From Tangfeifania diversioriginum (GTDB lineage Bacteria > Bacteroidota > Bacteroidia > Bacteroidales > Prolixibacteraceae), in assembly GCF_900141875.1 (NCBI RefSeq), contig NZ_FQZE01000008.1, positions 62,001 through 126,000 on the forward strand: a stretch of DNA of 64,000 nucleotides, written 5' to 3'. The first letter of the stretch is position 1; the number at the start of each line of letters is the position of its first letter. Shown one piece after another: positions 44,009-53,445 of this stretch. The notes beneath the pieces were generated by a model. That model saw only the letters and a program-made list of their open reading frames with translations. It made no database searches and was not told the origin of the DNA. Both the position numbers and the translations under genes were made by a program.

Positions 44009-47000
44009 ATGACTGAAAATTTCAACATACTTGTTAATAAACTAAACTCCTTTCGGGTTAAATACTATTCGTATAAACTTATGAAGGGGGTTTTGCTTAC
44101 TTTATTTCTGCTATTGGTTTTATACACAGCCTTTTCACTTGTTGAATATTTTGTTTATCTGCCTGCTGGAATACGAAAAATACTTTTTTACGGTTTTGTG
44201 ATTTTTGGCGGTTTGCTCACATTGCAGTTTATAATAGTACCGGTTTTAAAGTTACTGCATGTTTTTAAGCCCATGGACATTAGAAAAAGTTCAGAGCTGG
44301 TTCAGAAACATTTTGGTGATATTAAAGATAGATTACTGAATATTATTGAGTTGTCAAGTATTTCAGATTCAAATTATTCCAACGAAATTGTGCTGGCCAG
44401 TATCGATCAGAAAATAGATGAGCTCCGTATTTTCAATTTTAACGACGCAGTTCAGTTTAAAAATCTGCGGCTGGTTCTATACTATTTTTTGTTTAGCCTG
44501 GTGGTCACTTTAACCATTTTTGTAGTTGACAGATCAATTTTTACCACCGCTACCAACCGGCTTGTGCATTTTAATACCGAATTTGTAAAACCTGCGCCTT
44601 TTTCGTTCAACCTGTTAACTACCGATTTAAAAGTGCAAAAAGGCAATGCGCATAAAATTAAGGTTGAATGCAGTGGAAATGAACTACCACAAGTAGTTTA
44701 CATTAATATTGAAGGAAATAATTACCTGATGAAAAACACTTCAACAGGAGTGTTTGAATATGAAATTGCTTCGGTTATTAATCCGGTTCAGTTTTATTTT
44801 ACTGATTTGAAATACCAATCGGATGTGCACCAGTTACAGTTGTTGCCAAAACCGGGAATTACAAATTTTAATGTTTCAGTTTTTCCACCAAAATATACCG
44901 GCCTGCCAAACCGGGAGCACCAAAACACAGGCGATTTACAAGTGCCCAACGGAACAAAAGTAGAATGGAACTTTCAGGGAATTGACATCGATACAGTTTA
45001 TTTATCGCTCAACGATTCAACAACCATTGGTGCCCAAAAAACGGATAATGGTTTCACGGTTGAAAAGCAGTTTTTCAATTCATCAAACTACAATGTGTAT
45101 ATAAAAAATGATGTGACAGAACCCGAGCTTGCACTTTCTTATGGAATTGACGTGGTTCCGGACCTTTTCCCGGAGATTCAAATTGTACGCATTCAGGATT
45201 CGCTGCAAATGACCCGTTTCTTTTTTAAAGGTGTTATTGGCGATGATTATGGGTTTTCTGATCTGAAATTTCATTACAATATTAATAATACTGATTCGGC
45301 AGTTTCAATACCAATAGTTAAAAAATTAACCGATCAGGATTTTTATTTCAGTTATAATTTTGCCAACCTCGCAGATGAATCGGGCACGGTATCGTACTAT
45401 TTTTCGGTTACCGACAATGATGTTATAAATAATTATAAAACAACGACTTCAGATAATTTTGTTTTTAAAATTCCGGAGAAGGAAGAATTATTAGCCAGCG
45501 AAAAAGAGCAGTTTGAAGACATTGAAAATAAGCTGCAGCAAAGCCAGGAACTGGCTAAAGAAATTCAGAACGATTTACAAAACCTGCGCGTTAAAAATAT
45601 GGACTCCAATATTTCGGAATGGGAAAAATCGCAGATGGTTAACGAAATGATGTCGAAACAAAATAAGCTGGAACAGTTGTACGATCAGATTAAAAAAGAT
45701 AATGAGGAGCTGAATAATTACCTCAATTCATTTAATAAACAAAACGATGATATTCGCGAAAAACAGCAGCAGATTGAAGAATTGCTGGAAGATGTTTTTA
45801 CGGATGAACTGAAAGAATTACTTGAAGAATTCAATAAACTGGCCGAGGAGTTCGACAGTAAAAAACTCAACCAGCTGTCGGACCAAATGGATTTGAGCTA
45901 CGAAGATTTGCAAAAACAACTTGACCGCAACCTTGAGATGTTGCGCAAAATGAAAGTGGAACAAAAACTTCAGAGTGTAATTGATGATACTAACGAGATG
46001 GCAGGTGAGGAGGAAAATCTTGCTGAAGAGGTTTCTGAAAATAGCAATTTTGAAGAGGTTAGTGAAAAAGTGAGCGAACATGAAGAGGATTTGAACAACC
46101 TCGAGCAGGAAATAAATGATGCCCTGCAAATGAACGAGGAACTCGAAAAACCAATGAATTTTGATGATTTTCAGGAAGAACTGGATGATATAAAAAACAG
46201 CATGCAGGAAAGCCAGGATCAGCTTCAGAAAAAGAACAAGAAAAAATCCGGTTCGAGTATTAAAAACACTTCTGAAAAATTAAAAAATGCGGCTTTTGCA
46301 ATGCAGCAAATGCTCAATTCAAACACCATGCAGCAAAACATGGAGAACATTGAAAACCTGCGGCAAATTTTAAGCAATTTGATGTACCTTTCTTTTACAC
46401 AAGAAGAAGTTTTGGATGGACTAACAAGCATAACCCCCAATGATCCGGTACTGAATGAATTGAACCAGCAACAACGAAAAATAAAAAATCAAAGTCAGAT
46501 TGTGAAAGATTCGTTGTATGCGCTGGCCAAACGAACTCCTGCCCTCGGCAGCATGGTTAATAACGAGTTGCTTTCAATGGAAATGAACCTGGATAAAGCA
46601 CGGGAACAATTAGATGAAGCGCAATTTCCAAATGCACGTGCAAGCCAGCAATATGTAATTACAGCTACCAACAATCTGGCGCTCATGTTAAACGAGGCAT
46701 TGCAAAATCTGGAAGAGCAAATGGCCAATGCACAACCGGGCGATCAGCAATGTGAAAATCCCGGGCAGGGCAAACCCGGAATGAATCTGCTTAAACAACA
46801 ATCGGAAAATATTAAACAACAGCTGCAGCAAATGATTGATCAGATGAAAAACGGCCAGGGAAAGCCAATGAACCAGCAAATGGGCCAGTCGCTGATGCAA
46901 CACGAAATGATGCAGCAAATGTTGCGGGAAATTATGAATAACGGAGAAGTAGGCAGCGGTGCACGAAAGGCGCTACAGCAAATTGACGATATTCTTGAAC

Positions 47001-47287
47001 AAAACCGCAAACAATTGATGAACAAGAATGTGAATGCGGATATGATTGCCCGCCAAAACCAGATTACAACACGTTTACTGGAGGCTGAAAAAGCAGAACT
47101 CGAACGTGAATTTGAGGACAAACGCGAAAGCCGGACAGCCGAAGATTTTTACAGTAACCCTGCTGAATTTTTCGAGTATAAGGAAGATGAAAACTTTTCA
47201 ATTGAGTATCTAAACAGGAATTCCCACAAACTGAATAATTTTTACAATAATAAGTACAAACAATATTTAAATAACATTGATAATTAA
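44009..47287 (+). CDS. DUF4175 family large membrane protein
   Basis: The 1092-residue protein has membrane segments near residues 27-46, 57-80 and 150-170. An extracytoplasmic beta-rich region follows (about 200-490, with repeated PKYTGLPNR and PEIQIVRIQDSLQMTRFFFKG-type phrases). A very long coiled-coil tail (about 500-1060), rich in Gln, Glu and Asn, completes it. This is the architecture of DUF4175 proteins of Bacteroidota. Function is unknown; position points to an envelope-linked housekeeping role. The 3' end overlaps the next gene. Confidence 0.88.
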   Translation: MTENFNILVNKLNSFRVKYYSYKLMKGVLLTLFLLLVLYTAFSLVEYFVYLPAGIRKILFYGFVIFGGLLTLQFIIVPVLKLLHVFKPMDIRKSSELVQKHFGDIKDRLLNIIELSSISDSNYSNEIVLASIDQKIDELRIFNFNDAVQFKNLRLVLYYFLFSLVVTLTIFVVDRSIFTTATNRLVHFNTEFVKPAPFSFNLLTTDLKVQKGNAHKIKVECSGNELPQVVYINIEGNNYLMKNTSTGVFEYEIASVINPVQFYFTDLKYQSDVHQLQLLPKPGITNFNVSVFPPKYTGLPNREHQNTGDLQVPNGTKVEWNFQGIDIDTVYLSLNDSTTIGAQKTDNGFTVEKQFFNSSNYNVYIKNDVTEPELALSYGIDVVPDLFPEIQIVRIQDSLQMTRFFFKGVIGDDYGFSDLKFHYNINNTDSAVSIPIVKKLTDQDFYFSYNFANLADESGTVSYYFSVTDNDVINNYKTTTSDNFVFKIPEKEELLASEKEQFEDIENKLQQSQELAKEIQNDLQNLRVKNMDSNISEWEKSQMVNEMMSKQNKLEQLYDQIKKDNEELNNYLNSFNKQNDDIREKQQQIEELLEDVFTDELKELLEEFNKLAEEFDSKKLNQLSDQMDLSYEDLQKQLDRNLEMLRKMKVEQKLQSVIDDTNEMAGEEENLAEEVSENSNFEEVSEKVSEHEEDLNNLEQEINDALQMNEELEKPMNFDDFQEELDDIKNSMQESQDQLQKKNKKKSGSSIKNTSEKLKNAAFAMQQMLNSNTMQQNMENIENLRQILSNLMYLSFTQEEVLDGLTSITPNDPVLNELNQQQRKIKNQSQIVKDSLYALAKRTPALGSMVNNELLSMEMNLDKAREQLDEAQFPNARASQQYVITATNNLALMLNEALQNLEEQMANAQPGDQQCENPGQGKPGMNLLKQQSENIKQQLQQMIDQMKNGQGKPMNQQMGQSLMQHEMMQQMLREIMNNGEVGSGARKALQQIDDILEQNRKQLMNKNVNADMIARQNQITTRLLEAEKAELEREFEDKRESRTAEDFYSNPAEFFEYKEDENFSIEYLNRNSHKLNNFYNNKYKQYLNNIDN

Positions 47288-47696
47288 ATTGACTGAAGCT
47301 CCTGAAATACTGGTTATTAAATCTGATTTAAGTGAATTAAAAAAGACTGAGGATTTTTTACTTTCATTTTTCAGAAAAAATAATTTATCGGATGAACATT
47401 TTAACCGTGTGTTTTTGTGTTTGTCAGAGGCTGTAGTTAATTCCATTCAGCACGGTAACGGAAACGACAGCAATAAACAGGTTTCCATTCAGGCTGATTG
47501 CAAAAAAGAGTTTATTACTATTAAGATCAGTGATGAAGGTGATGGATTTGATTACAATAATATTGAAAATCCGACATTAAAACAGAATATTAAGAAGGAG
47601 TCCGGAAGAGGAATTCACATCATTAAATCGTTGAGCAACGAACTTGAGTTTAAAAATAGAGGAAATTGTGTTCAGTTTAAAATTGCATGTAAGTGA
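47277..47696 (+). CDS. HATPase domain protein (anti-sigma-factor/RsbW-like)
   Basis: The 139-residue protein is a stand-alone GHKL ATPase domain: the N box LCLSEAVVNSIQHGN near residue 48-62, and the G1 box SDEGDGFDYNN near 88. It ends with the G2 region ESGRGIHIIKSL. Such proteins phosphorylate anti-anti-sigma factors or act in phosphorelay switches, but no partner lies nearby. The only start compatible with the overlap is TTG at 47277, inside the last codons of DUF4175; no ATG is available, so translation is probably coupled. Confidence 0.82.
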   Translation: MIIKLTEAPEILVIKSDLSELKKTEDFLLSFFRKNNLSDEHFNRVFLCLSEAVVNSIQHGNGNDSNKQVSIQADCKKEFITIKISDEGDGFDYNNIENPTLKQNIKKESGRGIHIIKSLSNELEFKNRGNCVQFKIACK

Positions 47697-48130
47697 GTGA
47701 TATAGCGTTTTTTTTTGAAGATATTACATCTTTTGAAACCAATCAGGATTTCATTAAAAATCAGTTACAACAGTTAATTATCGAAGAAGAAAAAGAGCCG
47801 GGAGATATTTCGGTAATTTTTTGTTCTGATGAATATTTGTTGGAAATGAACAAAAAACATCTTCAACATGATTATTATACAGATATAATTACCTTTAACT
47901 ATGTTGACGATTTATTAATATCGGGCGATTTATTTATTAGTGCTGACAGAATTAAAGATAATGCCGTTAAATTTGGCGTCGCCTTTTTAGAGGAGTTGTA
48001 CCGGGTGATTTTTCATGGTGTTTTACATTTGATTGGATATAATGATAAAACCGAAGCAGAACAAAAGGTGATGCGCCAAAAGGAAAATTATTACCTGGCG
48101 AAGGTAGATTTTAGGAGATTGGAAGAATGA
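47693..48130 (+). CDS. ybeY: rRNA maturation endoribonuclease YbeY
   Basis: The 145-residue protein starts at GTG 47693, overlapping the previous stop (GTGA). It has the YbeY metal region RVIFHGVLHLIGYNDKTEAEQ near residue 103-123. The first two histidines of the usual HGxLHLxGYDH are present, but the last His is replaced by Asp, as I recall for other Bacteroidota members. It trims the 3' end of 16S rRNA and acts in ribosome quality control. It overlaps mnmG by 4 bp. Confidence 0.92.
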   Translation: MSDIAFFFEDITSFETNQDFIKNQLQQLIIEEEKEPGDISVIFCSDEYLLEMNKKHLQHDYYTDIITFNYVDDLLISGDLFISADRIKDNAVKFGVAFLEELYRVIFHGVLHLIGYNDKTEAEQKVMRQKENYYLAKVDFRRLEE

Positions 48131-50007
48131 ATTTAAAATATGATGTTATAGTTGTTGGGGGTGGTCATTCCGGTTGCGAAGCAGCAGCGGCAGCCGCCAA
48201 TCTGGGATCGAAAACATTACTGATTACCATGGACATGACAAAGTACGCTCAGATGTCCTGTAATCCGGCAATGGGTGGCATTGCCAAAGGTCAGATTGTT
48301 CGCGAAATTGATGCGCTGGGTGGGTACTCCGGTATTGTTGCAGATAAAAGTACCATTCAGTTTCGCATGTTAAATTTATCCAAGGGACCGGCAATGTGGA
48401 GCCCGCGTTCACAAAACGACCGTTTCAGGTTTACTGAATTTTGGAGAGACACCCTCGAAAATATTCCAAACCTCGATTTGTGGCAGGATGCGGTTACCTC
48501 ATTGCTGTTAAAAGATAATAAAGTAACGGGAGTGCGTACTAAAATTGGCGTTGAATTTCAATCCAATACAGTAATTCTTACCAATGGTACATTTCTGAAT
48601 GGGCTGATTCATGTGGGGTCATCGCAAATGAAAGGGGGGCGAATTGGTGAAGCCGCTTCGTATGATATTTCTGAACAATTACTGGGAGTTGGCTTTAAAA
48701 CCGGCAGGTTAAAAACCGGAACCCCGGTCCGAATCGATGGACGTACAATTGATTTTTCAGAATTAATTGAACAGAAAGGTGATGAGGACAACTTTAAATT
48801 TTCTTATTTGCCGGGTACGCAGTCGAAATTAAAGCAACGTTCCTGCTGGATTACCTACACCAACCCGGTTGTACATAAAGAGCTTGAAACCGGATTCGAG
48901 GTTTCACCTATGTTTGATGGAACGATTCAAAGCACCGGGCCCCGATATTGTCCAAGTATTGAATCGAAATTGGTAACTTTTGCTGAAAAAGAGAAACACC
49001 AGTTGTTTTTGGAGCCCGAGGGTGAAAATACAGTGGAATATTATCTGAATGGTTTCTCCTCTTCCCTGCCCTGGGATGTGCAGTATAAAGCCATGCAAAA
49101 AGTTCCCGGGCTGGAAAATGCCAAAATTTTCCGACCGGGTTATGCCATTGAGTACGATTATTTTGAACCTACTCAACTTCATCACACGCTCGAAACAAAA
49201 CTTATCAGCAATTTATATTTTGCCGGACAAATTAATGGTACAACCGGTTATGAAGAAGCTGGTGCCCAGGGAATTGTTGCGGGAATAAATGCACACTTGA
49301 GGTGTCATGATTCCGGCAATGATTTTATTCTGAAACGCGATGAAGCATACATTGGGGTTTTAATTGACGATCTGGTTACAAAAGGTGTTGATGAACCTTA
49401 TCGTATGTTTACCAGCCGGGCCGAATTTAGAATTTTGCTCCGTCAGGACAATGCCGATATTCGTTTAACCGAAAAATCCTATAAATTGGGTCTTGCTTCT
49501 CCAGAACGCTTGAAATTATTGAAGCAAAAAACCGAACTAATTGCACAAATTATTGACTTTACTAAAAATTTTAGTGTTAAGCCAATGTTTGTTAATCAGT
49601 TACTTACAGAAAAAGGAACATCAGAATTAAAACAAGGCGTTAAACTTCACGATATAATTTTACGCCCTCAGATTTCCATATTTGATTTGGCAAATACCCT
49701 CTCCCCGTTCCAGGAGTTTCTGGAAAGGGTTCCGGTGGAGCGAAAACAGGAAATTATTGAGGGAGCTGAGATTTCAATAAAATATGAAGGGTACATTAAC
49801 CGCGAAAAATTACTGGCCGAAAAGTTAGACAAATTCGAAAATATTTATATTGAGAATAAGTTTAATTATGGTGAATTAAATTCTTTATCAACCGAGGCAC
49901 GCCAAAAATTAGAAAAAAATAATCCGAAAACCATTGGTCAAGCCAAACGAATTTCAGGTGTTTCTCCTTCCGATATAAATGTTTTATTAATTTTGCTGGG
50001 CAGATAA
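48127..50007 (+). CDS. mnmG: tRNA uridine-5-carboxymethylaminomethyl synthesis enzyme MnmG (GidA)
   Basis: The 626-residue FAD protein starts YDVIVVGGGHSGCEAAAAAANLG, a dinucleotide-binding fingerprint. The family blocks CNPAMGGIAKGQIVREIDALGG near residue 46, the FAD-site GRLKTGTPVRIDG near 199, and the C-terminal EARQKLEKNNPKTIGQAKRISGVSP are all present. With MnmE it modifies U34 of several tRNAs. mnmG lies near the replication origin in many bacteria, in keeping with the parS-like site just downstream. A tRNA-thiolation gene, mnmA, acts on the same base and lies in the same run. Confidence 0.97.
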   Translation: MNLKYDVIVVGGGHSGCEAAAAAANLGSKTLLITMDMTKYAQMSCNPAMGGIAKGQIVREIDALGGYSGIVADKSTIQFRMLNLSKGPAMWSPRSQNDRFRFTEFWRDTLENIPNLDLWQDAVTSLLLKDNKVTGVRTKIGVEFQSNTVILTNGTFLNGLIHVGSSQMKGGRIGEAASYDISEQLLGVGFKTGRLKTGTPVRIDGRTIDFSELIEQKGDEDNFKFSYLPGTQSKLKQRSCWITYTNPVVHKELETGFEVSPMFDGTIQSTGPRYCPSIESKLVTFAEKEKHQLFLEPEGENTVEYYLNGFSSSLPWDVQYKAMQKVPGLENAKIFRPGYAIEYDYFEPTQLHHTLETKLISNLYFAGQINGTTGYEEAGAQGIVAGINAHLRCHDSGNDFILKRDEAYIGVLIDDLVTKGVDEPYRMFTSRAEFRILLRQDNADIRLTEKSYKLGLASPERLKLLKQKTELIAQIIDFTKNFSVKPMFVNQLLTEKGTSELKQGVKLHDIILRPQISIFDLANTLSPFQEFLERVPVERKQEIIEGAEISIKYEGYINREKLLAEKLDKFENIYIENKFNYGELNSLSTEARQKLEKNNPKTIGQAKRISGVSPSDINVLLILLGR

Positions 50008-50012
50008 ATTAA

Positions 50013-50028
50013 TGTTTCACGTGGAACA
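50013..50028. promoter_or_regulatory. parS-like ParB-binding site
   Basis: TGTTTCACGTGGAACA fits the parS consensus TGTTNCACGTGNAACA; only the two N positions are not self-complementary. It lies between mnmG and apt and forms the start of an in-frame extension of apt (MFHVEQ). Confidence 0.75.
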
Positions 50029-50044
50029 AAAAACCAAATCAATT

Positions 50045-50563
50045 ATGGATTTAAAAAGTAAAATCAGGGAGATTCCTGATTTTCCAACTAAAGGAATAAG
50101 TTTTAAAGATATTACTACGCTTTTAAAAGACAAGCAGGCTTTTCGGTTTGTTACTGATGAGATAGTAACAGAATTTAAGGATAAACACATATCAAAGGTT
50201 TTGGGAATTGAATCACGTGGATTTATTTTTGGCGGTGCATTAGCCCTCGAATTAGATGCAGGTTTTGTTCCAGTTAGAAAGAAAGGGAAATTACCCGCTG
50301 AAGTAATATCTGAAATCTACGAACTGGAGTATGGAACTGATACTATTGAAATGCATAGCGACGCCATTTCCAAAGAAGATGTAGTTCTTATTCACGACGA
50401 TTTGCTGGCCACCGGTGGCACAGCCAATGCAGTATATAATATATTGAAAAGAATTGGTGTGAAGAATATTTATTTCAGTTTTGTTTGTGATCTTGAATTT
50501 ATTCTAACACCACAAAAAGAAGTAATCCAAAAATTCAATCCGCATATTTTGGTAAAATATTAG
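50045..50563 (+). CDS. apt: Adenine phosphoribosyltransferase
   Basis: The start at 50045 gives MDLKSKIREIPDFPTKGISFKDITTLLKD, the usual family N-terminus; the in-frame ATG at 50012 would translate through a parS-like site. The 172-residue enzyme has VLGIESRGFIFGGALA near residue 54, the flexible RKKGKLPAEV loop, and the PRPP motif VVLIHDDLLATGGTANAV near 115. It salvages adenine to AMP. It lies in the plus-strand housekeeping run, 6 bp ahead of uvrC. Confidence 0.94.
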   Translation: MDLKSKIREIPDFPTKGISFKDITTLLKDKQAFRFVTDEIVTEFKDKHISKVLGIESRGFIFGGALALELDAGFVPVRKKGKLPAEVISEIYELEYGTDTIEMHSDAISKEDVVLIHDDLLATGGTANAVYNILKRIGVKNIYFSFVCDLEFILTPQKEVIQKFNPHILVKY

Positions 50564-50569
50564 GCTTTT

Positions 50570-52396
50570 GTGAAATACCAGTCAAAAAATGGAGATATTG
50601 ATTATTTAAAGAACCTGATTTCCGTGCTGCCCGGAAAACCGGGGATCTACCAGTTTTTTGACAATACTGGTAAAATTATTTATATCGGTAAGGCCAAAAA
50701 CCTCAAAAAGCGTGTTTCCAGCTATTTTTCAAAACAGCACGATAACCGAAAAACAGCACTGTTGGTACGTAATATAGCAGATATTAAACACCTGGTTGTG
50801 GAAACCGAACAGGATGCCCTGCTGCTTGAGAATAACCTTATAAAAAAGTATCAACCGCGCTATAATATTCGACTAAAGGACGACAAAAGTTATCCATGGA
50901 TTTGTATTAAAAATGAGCCATTTCCAAGGGTGTTTAAAACCCGAAATTTGATTAAAGACGGCTCAAAATATTTTGGTCCCTACACCTCTATCTATACGGT
51001 ACGCACGCTTCTGGAACTGTTTAAATCAGAGTATAAATTGCGTACCTGCAACTATCAGCTAACTAACGAAAATATCCAATCCGGCAAATATAAAGTTTGC
51101 CTTGAATATCACATCGGTAATTGCAAAGGGCCCTGCGAAGGGCTTGTTTCGGCTGAAAAGTATAACGAGGGAATTGAGGATATTACCAATATTTTAAAAG
51201 GAAATATTTCCGGGGTTATTAAGCATTTGGAGCAACGTATGGATGAAATGGCTTCTGAAATGAATTTTGAGGAAGCACATGAGATTAAAGAAAAATATGA
51301 ATCCCTTAAACGTTATCAAAGTAAATCAACTGTTGTTTCTCCAACTATTTCTGATGTTGATGTTTTTACTATCGATCAGGATGACAAGTTTGCGTATATT
51401 AACTATTTGAAGGTTATAAAGGGGGCTATTATTCAAACATTTACACTGGAAATTAAAAAGAGCCTTGATGAATCGTCCGAAGAGCTATTGCTTGCCGGAA
51501 TTGTAGATATTCGGCAGAAAATATTCAGTAATGCCAATGAAATTTTAGTACCATTTTTACCTGATCAACAATTGAAAGATGTTGTGTTCAAAGTTCCCCA
51601 GCGTGGTGATAAAAAGAAATTACTGGATTTGTCCTACCGGAATGCCAGGTATTTCAGGCTTGAAAAAGATAAACAACTGGTACAAAAGAACCCAAAAATC
51701 AGGGAAGAGCGTATTTTAAATACAATAAAAACTGACCTTCATTTGGCTGAACTTCCACGGAGAATTGAATGCTTTGATAACAGTAACTTGCAGGGTTCCA
51801 ATCCCGTGGCCGCATGTGTGGTTTTTAAGAATGCCAAACCACGTAAAAAGGAATACCGTCATTACAACATTAAAACAGTAACAGGTCCAAATGATTATGC
51901 TTCAATGGAGGAGGTTGTTTATCGTCGCTATAAACGTCTGTTAAATGAAAATCAACCACTTCCTCAACTTGTTGTTATAGATGGCGGAAAAGGTCAGTTG
52001 TCGTCTGCTGTAAAAGCATTGGAAAAGCTTAATTTAAAAGGAGTTATTTCAATTATAGGTATCGCAAAACGGTTAGAGGAAATTTATTTTCCCGGCGATT
52101 CTGTTCCGTTGTATATCAATAAAAATTCAGAAACATTAAAAATAATTCAACAGCTTCGTGACGAAGCGCACAGATTTGGTATTACTTTTCACCGGCAAAA
52201 GCGGTCCAAAAGTATGACTGATTCTGAATTGTTGCATATTCCCGGAATTGGAGAAAAGACAGCACAGAAATTATTGCGCGATTTTAAATCGGTAAAGAAT
52301 ATTAAAGACGCTCCACAAGAATCTCTTATTAAGTCAGTTGGAAATCAAAAAGCAACTATTTTATTTCAATATTTTCATCCTGAGAAACAGAAATGA
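50570..52396 (+). CDS. uvrC: Excinuclease ABC subunit C
   Basis: The 608-residue nuclease starts with GTG 50570. Its N-terminal GIY-YIG domain (about 18-95) shows GKPGIYQFFDNTGKIIYIGKAKNLKKRV. A UVR motif near residue 205-235 (FEEAHEIKEKYESLKRYQ) and the RNase-H-like C-terminal nuclease core (ECFDNSNLQGSNPVAACVVF, then VVIDGGKGQLSSA) follow. Last is the helix-hairpin-helix pair (LLHIPGIGEKTAQKLL). It cuts on both sides of a lesion in nucleotide-excision repair. It overlaps mnmA by 4 bp. Confidence 0.97.
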   Translation: MKYQSKNGDIDYLKNLISVLPGKPGIYQFFDNTGKIIYIGKAKNLKKRVSSYFSKQHDNRKTALLVRNIADIKHLVVETEQDALLLENNLIKKYQPRYNIRLKDDKSYPWICIKNEPFPRVFKTRNLIKDGSKYFGPYTSIYTVRTLLELFKSEYKLRTCNYQLTNENIQSGKYKVCLEYHIGNCKGPCEGLVSAEKYNEGIEDITNILKGNISGVIKHLEQRMDEMASEMNFEEAHEIKEKYESLKRYQSKSTVVSPTISDVDVFTIDQDDKFAYINYLKVIKGAIIQTFTLEIKKSLDESSEELLLAGIVDIRQKIFSNANEILVPFLPDQQLKDVVFKVPQRGDKKKLLDLSYRNARYFRLEKDKQLVQKNPKIREERILNTIKTDLHLAELPRRIECFDNSNLQGSNPVAACVVFKNAKPRKKEYRHYNIKTVTGPNDYASMEEVVYRRYKRLLNENQPLPQLVVIDGGKGQLSSAVKALEKLNLKGVISIIGIAKRLEEIYFPGDSVPLYINKNSETLKIIQQLRDEAHRFGITFHRQKRSKSMTDSELLHIPGIGEKTAQKLLRDFKSVKNIKDAPQESLIKSVGNQKATILFQYFHPEKQK

Positions 52397-53445
52397 ACAA
52401 AAAAGTTTTACTTGGAATGAGCGGGGGAATCGACAGTTCTGTTGCTGCAATGATTCTCCAGGAGAAAGGATTTGTTGTCATTGGAATAACATTTCTGTTT
52501 TCAGGGAACAGCGCTATTGAACATCATCCCACATCCATAAAAGCGAAACGTTTAGCTCAAAAATTAGGAATTGACCATCATACAATTGATTTAAGAAATG
52601 AGTTTAAGGAGTTGATTATCAGTTATTTTATTGATAGTTATAAGCACGGAAACACTCCTTTTCCCTGTGCAGTCTGCAATCCGCAAGTCAAGTTTCATAA
52701 TTTGAAAAAGTATGCTGATGAATTCTCCTGTGATTATATTTCTACCGGACATTATGTAAATATTGTGGAAAATATGGGTGGAAAATATATTTCAGTCGGT
52801 AAGGATAATGAAAAGGATCAATCATTTTTTCTGTGGGGCCTGTCAGAAAATATAATTCAGCGCCTGGTTTTTCCTTTAGGAAATATGTTAAAGGATGATG
52901 TTCGTATATTCGCTGAAAATAAAGGATTTAACTCTCTTTCGGGACAAAGTGAGAGTATGGGCATCTGTTTTATTGAAGGGAATGATTATCGCAAATACCT
53001 CACTGAATTGGGGGTAAAATCTGAACCTGGTAATTTCATTAACAAAAATGGAGAAGTAGTAGGAAAACACAAAGGCATTTTTCATTACACCATAGGACAG
53101 CGCAGAGGACTGGGAATTCATCTGAATAAACCAGTTTTTGTTCGGGAACTTAGACCCAAAACCAATGAAGTGGTGTTAGCTGATTTTGATGAATTGTATC
53201 GTTCTGAATTGTACCTGCAAAACACTCATTTTGTTAATGTTGAAGCATTAAATATTGGTAAACTTTATACGGTAAAAATCAGGTATCGATTACAGGAAAC
53301 ACCTTGCCGGATTCGTATTTTACCACAGCAAAAAGCTGTGGTTGAATTGAAGGAGCCAGTTGCTATGGTAGCCAATGGGCAAACAGCAGTAATTTACGAC
53401 GATGAACGAGTGATTGGCGGAGGATTTATTTATGGTTCAGCTTGA
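52393..53445 (+). CDS. mnmA: tRNA-specific 2-thiouridylase MnmA
   Basis: The 350-residue enzyme begins KVLLGMSGGIDSSVAAMIL, the PP-loop for ATP. The catalytic cysteines lie in TPFPCAVCNPQVKF near residue 95 and in ESMGICFIEG near 191, and YTIGQRRGLGIH is near 236. It adds sulfur to C2 of U34 in Lys, Glu and Gln tRNAs, the same nucleotide handled by MnmG. It starts within the uvrC stop (ATGA) and ends exactly where the convergent rsgA gene ends. Confidence 0.94.
   Translation: MNKKVLLGMSGGIDSSVAAMILQEKGFVVIGITFLFSGNSAIEHHPTSIKAKRLAQKLGIDHHTIDLRNEFKELIISYFIDSYKHGNTPFPCAVCNPQVKFHNLKKYADEFSCDYISTGHYVNIVENMGGKYISVGKDNEKDQSFFLWGLSENIIQRLVFPLGNMLKDDVRIFAENKGFNSLSGQSESMGICFIEGNDYRKYLTELGVKSEPGNFINKNGEVVGKHKGIFHYTIGQRRGLGIHLNKPVFVRELRPKTNEVVLADFDELYRSELYLQNTHFVNVEALNIGKLYTVKIRYRLQETPCRIRILPQQKAVVELKEPVAMVANGQTAVIYDDERVIGGGFIYGSA

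Noticed and set aside
50012-50044. N-terminal extension of apt (MFHVEQ...)
   Set aside because: The codons are those of a parS-like site, and homologues start at the later methionine.
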